A DNA stretch of 64,000 bases from Hydractinia symbiolongicarpus (lineage: Eukaryota; Cnidaria; Hydrozoa; Anthoathecata; Hydractiniidae): NCBI RefSeq assembly GCF_029227915.1, contig NC_079877.1:4402001-4466000 (forward strand), read 5' to 3'. A program made the translations under genes and the position numbers. Every line of letters starts with the position of its first letter. Position 1 is the first letter of the stretch. The notes below the pieces were generated by a model. The model was not told the DNA's origin and made no database searches. It worked only from the letters and a program-made list of their open reading frames with translations. This document shows, piece after piece, positions 36,501-44,175 of this stretch.

Positions 36501-37221
36501 AAAGATGGAGAATTGAATAGAATAGAAAATTGGAGGAAAATTAATTTTAAATATTATAGAGCCTGAATGCGCATTGTAATTAGGGGAAAGTAACAACAGT
36601 AGAAAAATATTTCATGTTTTTTAATATTTATTTTTCTTTGAGAGAAAAGTAAGTTACATATAAATAACCACAAATGAAATTTTGTATATTTAAAAAGCTC
36701 AACGGTGCTGTCCCAAAAGTTTTAAATCCATATAGCTACCAGACCTTAATCATGAGAGGAAACTAAAATACAAAAGAATTTGGGCACGCGAGCAAAATTG
36801 AAGAAAAATGAATTACGATTGCTAATAATGCCCCCCTTCGCGTTATTTGCGGCCTCCCTGAGTCAGCTGTTAATTTAACTGATTCTTGAAAATTTTCTCA
36901 ACATTACACACATCGTAATATAAACCTGGAATTATTAGTTTTTCTTGGAAAGTGCATGAATTTTGTTTTCTGGTGACCTTGTGTAAAAGAAACCTGTTGT
37001 TCAGTATAGCGCAAGTGTATACCCTATGTTGTGAATGTGTATTAAATAGAGTTCAAACGTTTTTAGGTGGAGGTGAGGATGTTTCAGTTTTGTCCCGAAG
37101 AAAATTTTCTCGTGGTTTTCAAGGCTGTGTCAAAGATTTTAAAGTTGAAGGAAGATCGATAGATTTTAACAGCAAACCAGAAAGAGGTTTTAATATTTAT
37201 CCTTGCGAAAAGTATACTTAA
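158..37221 (+). CDS. HSPG2-like: Perlecan-like basement membrane heparan sulfate proteoglycan core protein (5' end outside window)
   Basis: Secreted modular matrix protein of basement membranes. I read 45 exons: 158-216, 419-561, 871-1515, 1769-1821, 1937-2023, 2628-2768, 3130-3312, 3717-3809, 4189-4272, 4521-4639, 5016-5133, 5434-5547, 6181-6308, 6425-6511, 6728-6789, 7011-7090, 7206-7346, 7668-7838, 8106-8198, 8618-8701, 9303-9421, 9540-9651, 9957-10192, 10520-10606, 11188-11255, 11835-12116, 12273-12548, 13023-13292, 14142-14411, 24897-25166, 25618-25902, 26581-26853, 26926-27192, 27481-27747, 29845-30099, 30253-30516, 30863-31123, 31275-31757, 31895-32164, 32764-33525, 33897-33966, 34165-34302, 34565-34648, 35120-35223, 37067-37221. 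All are flanked by AG and GT and their phases agree, summing to 8613 bases. The order LE/LamB, then Ig, then LamG/EGF is specific to perlecan. Signal peptide, LDL-receptor repeats and glycosaminoglycan attachment region are not seen and should lie upstream or be absent. The first two exons are the least certain. Confidence 0.93.
871..1515 (+). CDS. LamG/pentraxin-like (concanavalin A-fold) exon
   Basis: A 645-base exon (phase 1 to 1) coding about 215 residues. Typical features of the LamG_3/pentraxin-like jelly-roll family are visible: a strand run LTFSLYFKL, then [10 protein letters not shown], then a turn with FTDGVFQTK, and the ending [14 protein letters not shown]. Two cysteine-containing edges (CHKSLD and [15 protein letters not shown]) probably form disulfides. 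In vertebrate perlecan the region before the first laminin module carries LDL-receptor A repeats and an Ig domain, so this position for a LamG-like fold is unusual. Confidence 0.75.
1769..2768 (+). CDS. Linker and laminin-EGF module leading into first LamB
   Basis: Exons 1769-1821, 1937-2023 and 2628-2768. The first is a charged linker. The next two carry the cysteine pattern of a laminin-type EGF: CNQAG, CRCK, then [14 protein letters not shown] and [13 protein letters not shown]. The last part (CFCNG...TDC) is the LE half that always precedes a laminin IV domain in laminins and perlecan. The 141-base exon has an exact-length counterpart at 7206-7346 before the second LamB. Confidence 0.85.
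3130..5133 (+). CDS. Laminin IV type A (LamB) domain 1
   Basis: Exons 3130-3312, 3717-3809, 4189-4272, 4521-4639 and 5016-5133. Hallmarks are [19 protein letters not shown] followed by LRYTISY, which is the LamB core (W-x-P ... GDK..SYGG.L.Y..SY). The domain ends with [13 protein letters not shown], the second half of the split LE module. Exon lengths 93, 84 and 119 recur exactly in the second LamB domain. Confidence 0.92.
4921..4999 (+). repeat. 10-bp pyrimidine tandem repeat next to a splice acceptor
   Basis: About eight units of TTCTNTCACA/TTTCTCACAT run up to 17 bases before the TTTAG acceptor at 5015. It therefore forms much of the polypyrimidine region of that perlecan intron. Confidence 0.85.
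5434..7346 (+). CDS. Laminin-EGF repeats between the two LamB domains
   Basis: Exons 5434-5547, 6181-6308, 6425-6511, 6728-6789, 7011-7090 and 7206-7346. They give a run of LE repeats with the usual eight-cysteine spacing: [20 protein letters not shown], then [39 protein letters not shown] with [10 protein letters not shown], and [11 protein letters not shown]. These are rod-like spacer modules on the extracellular protein. Confidence 0.9.
7668..9651 (+). CDS. Laminin IV type A (LamB) domain 2
   Basis: Exons 7668-7838, 8106-8198, 8618-8701, 9303-9421 and 9540-9651. Core motif: [19 protein letters not shown] followed by ISYVVSY, matching LamB domain 1. The end [20 protein letters not shown] parallels [20 protein letters not shown] of the first copy, and [13 protein letters not shown] closes the split LE. 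Vertebrate perlecan has three such domains; only two are seen here. Confidence 0.92.
9957..11255 (+). CDS. Laminin-EGF repeats after LamB 2
   Basis: Exons 9957-10192, 10520-10606 and 11188-11255. LE cysteine patterns include [45 protein letters not shown] and CSNGYTGNP. The 236-base exon corresponds to two exons (114 and 128 bases) of the earlier LE group, so an intron differs between the copies. Ends in phase 1, feeding the first Ig exon. Confidence 0.9.
11300..11530 (+). repeat. Candidate tRNA-derived SINE in a perlecan intron
   Basis: Begins with a tRNA-like head: GTGGTAGAGCGTTCGCC resembles an A-box/anticodon-arm region and GGGTTTAAACCC sits where a B box would lie. It does not fold into an acceptor-closed tRNA and is followed by about 150 bases of unrelated tail. 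Only one copy was seen in the window, so the ends are estimates. Confidence 0.45.
11835..12116 (+). CDS. Ig domain 1 exon
   Basis: One exon, phase 1 to 1. I-set type Ig with first cysteine in FKCTVHG, core tryptophan in IMWARIDG and the second cysteine in [12 protein letters not shown]. First of the domain IV Ig array; upstream is the last LE exon. Confidence 0.9.
12273..12548 (+). CDS. Ig domain 2 exon
   Basis: One exon, phase 1 to 1. Core residues are visible in RFLCRG, IRWNRDG and [12 protein letters not shown]. Confidence 0.9.
13023..13292 (+). CDS. Ig domain 3 exon
   Basis: One exon, phase 1 to 1. Core residues are visible in [19 protein letters not shown] and [12 protein letters not shown]. 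Confidence 0.92.
13331..13650. mobile_element. MITE with CCTTAA-GGAATT termini
   Basis: Left end CCTTAAGGGAATTCATTTTC and right end, reversed, CCTTAATGGAATTAATATTT form imperfect terminal inverted repeats; flanking TA on both sides could be the target duplication. The interior repeats TTTTGCGA/TCGCGAA words and has no coding potential. A shorter relative lies at 41189-41304. It sits in the perlecan intron after Ig3. Confidence 0.6.
14142..14411 (+). CDS. Ig domain 4 exon
   Basis: One exon (270 bases, phase 1 to 1), read from the CTCCTAG acceptor to a GTAAGT donor. Core residues: [16 protein letters not shown] and [12 protein letters not shown]. It has no in-frame ATG near its start, so start-codon-based ORF calling misses it. 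It precedes the 10.5-kb intron. Confidence 0.92.
15833..16306 (-). CDS. CARD-domain protein with C-terminal PPxY motif
   Basis: 157 aa, complete single-exon reading frame with ATG at 16306 and TGA/TAA-type end at 15833. Residues about 10-105 look like a caspase recruitment domain: [19 protein letters not shown] (helix 2/3), [20 protein letters not shown] and [20 protein letters not shown]. The phrase L(D/E)IL..KGPDAF..FCEAL is a very common CARD signature in apoptosis and NF-kB adaptors. The tail is proline-rich and ends in [10 protein letters not shown], which contains PPAY, a class I WW-domain ligand as found in NEDD4-family substrates. No caspase, kinase or NACHT domain follows, so it is an adaptor or regulator rather than an effector. 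It lies antisense inside a perlecan intron. Family identity is confident; exact orthology is not assigned. Confidence 0.85.
   Translation of the reverse strand: MTTNMAHDEDEILKVYAEWKRDVLEEKRYILCKDIDPQRFFPFLRSKQILDQDNEEDINYERTRLRRAERFLDILVTKGPDAFDYFCEALLTQVAGQLHLLKEILEALDDKREDISDLNHRRELPPLRFSVPLPTPGQIGGPELPFEPPPAYVEVER
17598..21050 (-). CDS. PPP1R2: Protein phosphatase 1 regulatory inhibitor subunit 2 (inhibitor-2)
   Basis: Two exons on the minus strand: 21050-20844 and 17870-17598, 159 aa. Exon 1 ends ...NYDE before GTAAAA; exon 2 begins after TTTTTTAG with [10 protein letters not shown]; both junctions are phase 0. All three PP1-binding regions of inhibitor-2 are visible: KGILK near residue 30, the block [13 protein letters not shown] with [16 protein letters not shown] (PxTPY includes the GSK3-site threonine), and the C-terminal HRKKHYNEF (the HYNE motif that inserts at the phosphatase active site) followed by the acidic helix. 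It binds and inhibits PP1 catalytic subunit in cytosol and nucleus. An upstream in-frame GTG at 21074 is not needed. Human inhibitor-2 is about 205 aa, so this version is shorter, mainly in the linker and tail. Confidence 0.95.
19169..19506 (-). mobile_element. tRNA-derived SINE, copy 1
   Basis: On the minus strand it starts GTGGCGCCGTAGATTAGTGG (A-box-like) and has GGGGTTCGATTCC (B box) about 50 bases on, followed by a 260-base body ending GAGGCTAGCCATGTAAAATA. The same sequence occurs in opposite orientation at 47950-48289 and its tail alone at 20690-20750. It lies inside the PPP1R2 intron in the same orientation as that gene. Confidence 0.85.
19536..20005. mobile_element. hAT-like MITE with 8-bp target duplication
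   Basis: 470 bases bounded by exact CTTTGTGG copies at 19528-19535 and 20006-20013. Terminal repeats are imperfect: left ACGAGGGTGAAGATAAGC, right reversed AAGAGGGTGCCGATAAGC. The interior is rich in GCCCG/CGGGC words in inverted arrangement. An 8-bp duplication is characteristic of hAT (and P) elements. Non-coding. Confidence 0.75.
20690..20750 (+). mobile_element. SINE tail fragment, copy 3
   Basis: CAGGGTATAT...GAGGCTAGCCATGTAAAATA matches only the 3' end of the two full SINE copies. It is preceded by an AATAAA-rich tract and lacks the tRNA head, so it is a 5'-truncated insertion or the tail of a partner LINE. Confidence 0.7.
22261..23165 (+). repeat. Tandem satellite, about seven 130-bp units
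   Basis: Unit starts (AAATGTCATTTTAGGC) at 22261, 22391, 22524, 22622, 22752, 22881, 23011 and a decayed one at 23141. Spacings are 130, 133, 98, 130, 129, 130 and 130. Each contains AAAATTGGTCCAAAAATTAAA, TTGGCACAGTTAACAAAAA and GAACATGATGGTGACATCAA. The 98-base unit has an internal deletion. No stable coding frame. Confidence 0.92.
24897..25166 (+). CDS. Ig domain 5 exon
   Basis: One exon, phase 1 to 1, first after the large intron. Core residues: [20 protein letters not shown] and [12 protein letters not shown]. Confidence 0.92.
25618..25902 (+). CDS. Ig domain 6 exon
   Basis: One exon, phase 1 to 1 (285 bases, the longest Ig exon). Core residues: [20 protein letters not shown] and [12 protein letters not shown]. 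Confidence 0.92.
26363..26410. repeat. Perfect 19-bp inverted repeat (hairpin)
   Basis: AACTAGTTAACAGCCTAAA at 26363-26381 is followed, after a 10-base loop, by its exact reverse complement at 26392-26410. Lies in the intron before Ig7. Confidence 0.85.
26581..26853 (+). CDS. Ig domain 7 exon, lacking the core tryptophan
   Basis: One exon, phase 1 to 1. Cysteines are present in KIECYGFG and [12 protein letters not shown], but where the other domains have the invariant tryptophan this one reads [10 protein letters not shown]. Both splice sites are good, so this is a divergent domain rather than a broken one. Confidence 0.85.
26926..27192 (+). CDS. Ig domain 8 exon
   Basis: One exon, phase 1 to 1, separated from Ig7 by only a 72-base intron. 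Core residues: [20 protein letters not shown] and [12 protein letters not shown]. Confidence 0.93.
27481..27747 (+). CDS. Ig domain 9 exon
   Basis: One exon, phase 1 to 1. Core residues: [20 protein letters not shown] and [12 protein letters not shown]. Confidence 0.93.
27800..29650. mobile_element. 1.85-kb inverted-repeat DNA transposon (non-autonomous) in perlecan intron
   Basis: Left end CAGTACTGAAATCAGAACAC and right end, reversed, CAGTACTGGAATCAGGACAC continue into shared CTAACATCGTG. Subterminal sequence on both sides is full of ATCGTG/CGCGAT/ATGCATGA words, while the middle is plain AT-rich DNA with an (ATT)n run near 28680. No transposase frame. If the true ends are CTGAAATCAG and CTGATTCCAG, the flanks are TA on both sides. 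It occupies most of the intron between Ig9 and Ig10. Confidence 0.65.
29845..30099 (+). CDS. Ig domain 10 exon
   Basis: One exon, phase 1 to 1. Core residues: [20 protein letters not shown] and [12 protein letters not shown]. Confidence 0.93.
30253..30516 (+). CDS. Ig domain 11 exon
   Basis: One exon, phase 1 to 1. Core residues: [20 protein letters not shown] and [12 protein letters not shown]. Confidence 0.93.
30863..31123 (+). CDS. Ig domain 12 exon
   Basis: One exon, phase 1 to 1. Core residues: [20 protein letters not shown] and [12 protein letters not shown]. Last Ig before domain V. Confidence 0.93.
31275..31757 (+). CDS. LamG domain 1 (domain V / endorepellin-like)
   Basis: 483-base exon, phase 1 to 1, coding a complete laminin G domain: GLLFYSG, then [50 protein letters not shown] and the closing [11 protein letters not shown]. 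Perlecan domain V binds integrin and alpha-dystroglycan through such domains in other animals. Confidence 0.93.
31895..32164 (+). CDS. EGF repeats 1 and 2 of domain V
   Basis: One exon, phase 1 to 1, with two six-cysteine EGF repeats: [13 protein letters not shown] ... [14 protein letters not shown] and [14 protein letters not shown] ... [12 protein letters not shown]. Confidence 0.92.
32527..32562. repeat. Perfect 15-bp inverted repeat (hairpin)
   Basis: AGGTATCAACATTGT, loop GGGTTT, then ACAATGTTGATACCT. Lies in the intron before the second LamG exon. Confidence 0.85.
32764..33525 (+). CDS. LamG domain 2 plus EGF repeats 3 and 4
   Basis: 762-base exon, phase 1 to 1. LamG part: [46 protein letters not shown] and [15 protein letters not shown] part: [13 protein letters not shown] ... 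[12 protein letters not shown] and [13 protein letters not shown] ... [12 protein letters not shown]. Carrying LamG and two EGFs in one uninterrupted exon contrasts with the third LamG, which is cut into five exons. Confidence 0.93.
33897..37221 (+). CDS. LamG domain 3 and C-terminus of perlecan-like protein
   Basis: Exons 33897-33966, 34165-34302, 34565-34648, 35120-35223 and 37067-37221. The assembled domain reads [50 protein letters not shown] and [17 protein letters not shown], ending YPCEKYT and a TAA. The last intron (35224-37066) is 1.8 kb of AT-rich sequence in which I see nothing. Equivalent to LG3 of endorepellin. Confidence 0.92.
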
Positions 37222-40200
37222 AATTGTATAAAAAAATTTTTAAAAGAAATTTATTTTTACTATTTTTATACATTAAAGAAAATTCATGATAATATAACTA
37301 AGCTACTTGCTATAACACGATTTGTAATCTACGATACAAAATGTTTTTGCATTTGTTTACATGTAAAACTGTGTCTTCTTTGTTGGATTTTTACTTCGCC
37401 TCTTTTTTAACGCAAAAAAAAAAAAAAATCAATTCTATCGAATTAGAATTTATAAAACTCATGGTAACTTTCTTTTTGACAGTGGTATATAAATGGCATT
37501 AAGACATCTTTATTTTGCTATTTTTTACTTCACTTAATTTATTTCTAAATTCATTCTGCATTTTATATAATCTTATATTGTGCATTAAAATTTTTCCTCT
37601 CAAAGCCACTACTTCTTAAAAGTCCTGCAGTGGAATACACTCCTGAAAATTTGAGAAAATTCCTGGAAAATAACATTTTCATTCTTTTTTTTTTTGACTA
37701 GATCTATTTTACCATTCTCTAAGTTATAAAAGCTTCTAACGTTTTCCTTGTTATAATTCCTGTTTTGTCAAACTAACTCAAAAAAATGGAAAACACCTGG
37801 AATTTTCCTACTGAAAATGAGTGGCGTTCCTGTCTTAATATATGTTGAGTTTTTCATATATCAACCGGTATTGTAAAGTCAGTTTTACTTTTACATTATT
37901 TTGAGACTAACTTGCATGCCTTGCTCTTTAAACAGAAGTTAGTAGTATAAAAGTAAATAAAAAGTTCAGAGACTGATATTTACAATGGTTGAAATCTGTT
38001 TTTATCGATGTAAATGGTTTTAACCTAAAGTTTGTCGCTTACCTTGTATTGTTGCTTACCCTTTTTACTTAAAGGATTGGTGGAGAATGAAAATGACATA
38101 TATACTCTGTAATATGCTATACCAGCTACACCATGTAACATCGGTGAACTATCCGTAGTATATTTTGCGCGAATGGGTTTTTGTTACATTTTTGTATATA
38201 TCCTATTTTAACTTTAGCAGATATGAGCAAATAAAGAAAACCTATATATGTGAAAGTTAGTAAAAGTTAGGTGCTATTACTATGGGCTACATATACAGTG
38301 GCAATAGAAGCGTAGCAGCTTGTTACCTTGCTTCTTGTGTGTTCGCACCAATTTTAGGACCAAACTTTCGCTGTCATAAAGTTTGAAGGAAATTTGTAAC
38401 ATTTTTGCATTTTAAAACTTAGTACGTATACTTTTTTTAAGTAGATTTTTTGTGCAGAATTTGATGGATAAGGAAATTTTGTCGTTTAAAATTTTGTAAG
38501 AATTGCTTTCACCAACTACGAATGTGGGGAACGTTTTTCACCACTAAAGTTTTTGAATAGTTTTGATAGATATGTTCGATGTGCTCTTTCGTATATTTAT
38601 ACTGTTTTTTCCTGCAAATCCGTTAAACGCCATTACCAATGCCGCAACGAAAGATTAATTGGCCATCAGCTGCAAAAGAAAAACGAAGTTCTTTGGTTGC
38701 CACAAACGTTGGAAATTTTTTTCTGGATTAAAGACAGAGACTTTAGGCTAGCCATTCCCAAGGGAGAGCATTACGCTTACATAATATTGTGTGAATAAAA
38801 TCTTATTGTTACGCAATGAACTAACCGCAAGTTTTCTCTTTTTTAAATGTATCGTTTCGATGAGTTTGTCTTTTTTCTCCCACTTGTACACTTTTGGCAT
38901 AGTACTGCTGTGTTAAAGGAAGTACTTCTTTCAAATCTTTTCACTGCAACCAGACTATTTAAATTCATTTGTTCAAAAAAAAATAACATATCTTCATGCT
39001 ATGATGAAAGCAGAAAGTACCATTCAATTCGCAGTTCTATTTAAAAAAAACAACATCATGCGTGCCAGGTTTTTTATTACTGAACGCATGTTGGCCAATA
39101 CTTATATTACCTTGTCTAAGACAGCGAGACCACCATTGGCTTTTGATGTAAAGACAGAATTCGAAGCAAAGAGATCGCAACATCGATAATCCCACCAATT
39201 AAAGTGCACCATTATTGCTATCACTGTTTTACCAATGTCAGAATTATTTACCCTCTATATTCATAACCTTTGACGTAACCTTCTCTTGTCTCACCGAACT
39301 CCTAATTTCCTATTCTGCATTCACTTCAAGTCAAAATAGTAAAAAGCACCTGTTGTCGTCATCTTAAAAACGCAAATTACTGTCTTCTACACCTGTGGGA
39401 TATGTGGGAAGCCAATTGATAGATTGGCACAAACATTGTCCAAATGTGTCTGGTGCTTTAATCATATCTGTCTATCGCCAAAGAAGGAGTTGAAAAATTA
39501 AAATAACATTTTTTTTAAACGGTATGTTTTATATAATACAATTTTTTTCTGGTGTTGACTGTAATCATTTAACTTAACTCATGTTTTTAGTGCATACCAT
39601 TCTTTTGCAGTGCTATTATAAAGGAGTACAATACCATTTGTGATGTTATATACAACACCCGTTGGATGAATAACTAAAATGGATAAAATAATCCTCAAAC
39701 AGTTTAAATATTTGCCGTATCGATGACAAAAGCAATGTTAAGTTTATTTGTATCAGTAACTGTTTCGACCTCAGAATCTGCACGCAAGCTGCCTCATCAC
39801 TCAACTCGACCTAAGTACAACCAAATAAATATTGTAAGTTGGGTCACCAGCTCCTAAATTTTTATTTGTCACTGCGACACATGTTACTTGTTTAATATTT
39901 TTTTTACAAATATTCAGAAGCACAACAGTGGGTGGAGCAAAACTAAAGAAAAAGTTTTTCTGATTTTTGAATTTTAATTTTTCTGTAGTGTTTTACACAT
40001 CTCGAACGGTAACTGTACTAGTTGAAGCCCAACCAAGAGGTTTGTATTATATTCGAGTGCGTAAAACAAATCAGTGACGAAAGTTTAATAAATTTTAGAT
40101 TATTTCTCGTAGCACTTTATCTCTTAGATAAATGACATAACATAGCGACTGACGTGTTGCCTTTTTTTCTACGTCGAACTTCATTCTAAATAAAAAAATG

Positions 40201-40623
40201 ATTTAAGTGGACTGTCCGAATTAATGTTAAATTCGAAATATTTCTGAAATAAAAATTTCAGACAGTTTCGAAATAAAAATTTTAAATGTATCTCGGCTTT
40301 TAGAGGGGAACCAAGGGAACGACGGGTGGGATCTGTATTTTTTTTAAAAAACCCTATTGTTATTGGGCTTATGCCATAAATATATTCTTTTATTACTAGG
40401 AGTCGGAACCGAGGTCCAAAATATGCAAATTTTAGCACCATAAATCTGAAAATCACAAGCAGGCAAAGGCATAATAAAGCCGGATTTCCATTCAAATTAT
40501 TTCAACGCTTGCACATAATTTATTAGCTCTTCTATGTCTTGGTTTAATTTCAACTGTTTTCATTTATCACATTTTGCTGCAGCTTGTTTTGTTACATTCC
40601 ACCATGGTTTGAGAAAAAAAGTA
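37222..40623. other. Perlecan 3' region and intergenic stretch
   Basis: No gene recognised. AATAAA-type signals near 37955 and 38226 are candidate polyadenylation sites for the perlecan transcript. The rest is AT-rich without convincing exons or repeats. Confidence 0.5.
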
Positions 40624-41076
40624 CAGTGGAATCTCTCTAAAACAGAGACCATTGGTGCAAAAAAAAGAGGTTTCGGCTTTAGAGAGATTGTATCCAAAAA
40701 CACTCAGCAAAATCTTCCACCGATTTACAAAAATTTCCAATTGCGAAATAACATGTCGAGCCACAGGGAAGCCTATAAACAGGGGGGCTGATTATGATCT
40801 GGAAATTTCAGTTTTGTACGAGTTTGTTGGTGTCGTTACAAATTTTAACAAATGTTTTTTTTTCATGCGTCCGCTTTACACAGAACTTTTCCAAGGGAAA
40901 ATATCATTTGGCGCGAAAAAAAGTGTCCGTTTTATAAAGTGTCTGCCTTATAACTGTCCGTCTTATAGTGATTTTCTTGTGAGAGTTTGACCTGAAATCA
41001 GTCCGTTCCAAGAAATAGTGTCCGTTATATAGAGGTGTCCGCTTTACACCATGTCTGCCATAGAGGGATTCCACTG
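40624..41076. mobile_element. pogo/Tigger-like MITE
   Basis: 453 bases with terminal repeats CAGTGGAATCTCTCTA and TAGAGGGATTCCACTG, flanked by TA on both sides. The interior has paired GTCCGTTTTATA / TGTCCGCTTTACAC words. CAGTGGAA-type ends with TA duplication are typical of pogo-related Tc1/mariner elements. No transposase. Confidence 0.8.
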
Positions 41077-41188
41077 TATTTTTTTAGTCTTCCAAGAATT
41101 TAAAAACTCGTCCTTTCTTAAAAAGAAAGAAATCTACATTTTGTAAAAGAAATTTATATTTTTCAAAAATATGACTGTCTACCTTTAT

Positions 41189-41304
41189 GGAATTAATTTT
41201 CGCGAGAATTTAATAGATTTTGCAATAATTTTTGCGAATGGCGAGAGTGACAAAGTATTTCGTGAAAAGCGAAAAAAAGTTGCGAAATTGCGAAATTTAA
41301 TTCC
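41189..41304. mobile_element. Short MITE (GGAATTAATTTTCGCGAG family), interrupted at its right end
   Basis: Left GGAATTAATTTTCGCGAG and right CGAAATTTAATTCC are inverted. The family is the one at 13331-13650. Its outer right end appears to resume after the next element as CTAAAGG at 44175, so the GACGTC element landed inside it. Confidence 0.6.
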
Positions 41305-41305
41305 A

Positions 41306-44172
41306 CCCAGCCGGCACAAGACGTCTTTTAGACGTCTTAAGATGTCTTTTTTTAATCTTCTGTTAGAAAACGCTATTAAGATGTCTTTAATGCATCTTCT
41401 TAAGAACGTCTTTCAAAAGACATCTTTTATACGTCTTTTGAAAGTAAATAAATGCGAATCCTGTAGTATACGCATTTTAGATGTCTTTTAGAAGATCTTT
41501 AAAAGACGTCTTTTAAAAGACATCTAAAAGTTATCTAAAATATATCTTTTAAAAGACGTCTTTCTCTTTTTGCTATAATGCATCTAAAACGCGTCTTTTA
41601 AAAGACGTCTTTTCCTACTTCTAAAAGTGGTCTAAAATGCGTCTTTTAAAAGACGTTCGATTTTTTATATGGAAAATTCGATTTAAAATAACGGGGGTGT
41701 TCGCAAACTTAGTTAGCATGTTTATTTTGTAGGAAATCAATTTTTCACGAAATTGAAAGTGGTAATTGTCACTTTTAATTATTTTTAAATACTAATGTAT
41801 TTTGGCGACCCTTCATAATACGTTTTTATTTCATTACGTCGTAATTTTGTTTTCCTGCACCCCCTGACGGATATTCTTTGACACTTGACCATTGGAACAC
41901 TCAATAAAAATTGGCGGTAGTTTCATGAAAGCATCTGCGGGATACCGGTCGTTTAAAAAGTAAGTATTTTTGTTTTGTGATTCTCGGAATAGAGTACAGC
42001 GGTTTTTAGTACTAAGTCTAAAGGTCAAATTCGTGTTCGGTTTCCCTGGACACAAAAAGTCGGTCCCGGCCATCTTTTACAGAAAGATGGCGATATGTAA
42101 ACAAGCAAACCCAGCTAGCCAGCCAGTAGTCAAAAAAAAGGACAAAGACTGGAAAGAAAATATTAAAGAAATCAAATTTGTTTTCTGGTTTTGGTGTTTA
42201 ATGAAGGAACCGTTATTTTTATTCTATATGCTTTTATTTTTAGACAAAAACTATTTCTTTTAACCTTGAAAGAAATTGAGAAAATGTATATATTTTGTTT
42301 TTGTTATACACTGCTGAAGCTAGCTAATTAGTTATTAGGTAGCACCTAGCTATATAGGACGCTAGCTAACTTCAAGCTAAATGGAAAATACTGTCTAATT
42401 TTATCTTTATCTAACTCTAATCCTAACCCTGTCTTATTGCTCTTCGGTACAAACTGTCAATGGAAGCTCTGCCCTCCGCCTTTCTTCCTTTACCAGTCAA
42501 TCAACAAAGTCAATTTTTCATATTTACCATTCATGACACTGTCCAGGTCTACTTACCTTTAATTTTAATTTTAATTTTCGTCAGGATCTTCACCACTACA
42601 TTCATGGCGCAAGCCAATTTAAAAGGCAAGAAAGACAAAGTCCCGCTGGAAGGGAAATTAATTTATAGAATTATAGTAGGTACGTGTATTAGCTGATGTA
42701 TTACGTTGTTACCCTTCTATGTATGGTGTGTTTTCTCTTAGTTTTTGGATAGAGAGATTGATTGAGAAAGGCACGGTTGATTCAAGTTATAATGTTTTAA
42801 GAATGTTCTACTGTGCTACAGTCATTTACAAAAATAATGAGTAAATCGTTTTGCTATTACATAGTATGCAAATGATCGCGTTAGGTTCATTGGTCTATTT
42901 CTCAAACATTTACTGACTACGTTTCTATAAAAATCTATTATTTATCTGGAAATAAGCTATTTCTTTCTCTCTAGAATCTGTCAACGAGCGTTTTAAAGAT
43001 GCGAACGAACAAGAGATGAGACGCATAATTGGAACCAAACTTCGAAACGCTCCCAGTCAAAGGATCAGGGACATAAGGGGTACCTTAAATGTATAAATTT
43101 CCAAAAAACAAATAAAAAGCCCTTTCGACTTACCTCATTTATGAATGTCATTTATACATTTAATATATCTCTTTTTGTTTCTTCTGAACAGACTTCCTTA
43201 TTATTTCCAATATTTATTTTGTTTATTTCGGCCTTGCAAGCGTTACGACGAATTTCAACTACTAGCAACTTTCACAAAATTTTTAAGGTGACTCTTTCAT
43301 ATGGCCTAAGCTCAATATGCTTAAGATTTTTTCGACTAGAGTTCCAATTTATGCTTTAAATAGCATGGATAAGTTCACAAGTAGAATTCGTATTACAGAT
43401 TATTGTAATGATCACAATTTGTAAATATGAATATATAAATGAATTGTATAGTGTTGATTATTAATAATATTTTATTTATTTATTTCCGGTTATATTTAAA
43501 TTATATTTATGTAATTATAAAATATATTTATTGTACGAGTTTGATATAAAAAGTTCAAAATATTTTTATCGCAAAATATTTGTCGTCTTTCATGTCGTTA
43601 TTTCTGCAATTTATTAAAAATGTACGTTTTAAAACGTTAACGTAAACGTCTTAAATTTATTTTATCAAATGCCTACAAAAACAACAAAAACAAAGGAAGA
43701 CGTCTTATAGATAGATAAAAGAAGTCTTTGTCAAGATGCATTTAAGAAGTTGCATTTAAGATGCATTTTAGTCGCTTCTACATCTGTAAAAGGTCTAAAA
43801 GGCGTCTTTAAAAAGATGCGTCGTAATAGTTTTTCTTAAAAACGTCTAAAAGAAGTCTTTGGGAAGATGCATTTAAAAAGTTGCATTTAAGATGCATTTT
43901 AGTCGCTCCTACATCTGTAAAAGGTCTAAAAGACGTCTTTAAAAAGACGCGTCGTAAAAAAATTTCTTTAAAACGTCTAAAAGACGTCTTTGGAAAGACG
44001 TCTTTTAAAAGATGTCTAAAAGAGATCTTTTGGAATGCATCTTTGAAAAGACCTCTTTTAGACGCTTAAAAAGATGCATTATAGACGGACAAATCAGCGC
44101 TAAAAAAGACGTCTTTTAGAAATGCGGAAGATGTCTAAAAGACGTCTTTTAGACATCTTTGTGCCGGCTGGG
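41306..44172. mobile_element. 2.87-kb inverted-repeat element packed with GACGTC palindromes
   Basis: Ends are perfect 12-base inverted repeats CCCAGCCGGCAC / GTGCCGGCTGGG. Flanking CA at 41304-41305 and 44173-44174 is a candidate 2-bp target duplication. Both subterminal regions (about 41318-41660 and 43690-44160) are dense in AAAAGACGTCTTTT and related self-complementary words, allowing extensive folding. No transposase was seen; the central kilobase includes a candidate small spliced gene (42460-43096). Confidence 0.75.
42460..43096 (+). CDS. Candidate small two-exon gene inside the GACGTC element, unrecognised
   Basis: Exon 1 ends at 42679 (GTAG before GTACGT) and exon 2 runs 42975-43096 from a TTTCTCTCTAG acceptor to TAA; phases match (1 to 1). 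An ATG at 42460 would give 113 aa with a hydrophobic stretch near residues 31-45. Alternatively exon 1 starts at 42585 after a polypyrimidine/CAG acceptor, with ATG at 42604-42606 giving about 65 aa of charged protein including KLIYRIIV and ANEQEMRRIIGTKLRNAPS. AATAAA follows at about 43109. No family recognised; it may be a host exon captured by the element or the tail of its own protein. Confidence 0.35.
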
Positions 44173-44175
44173 CAC

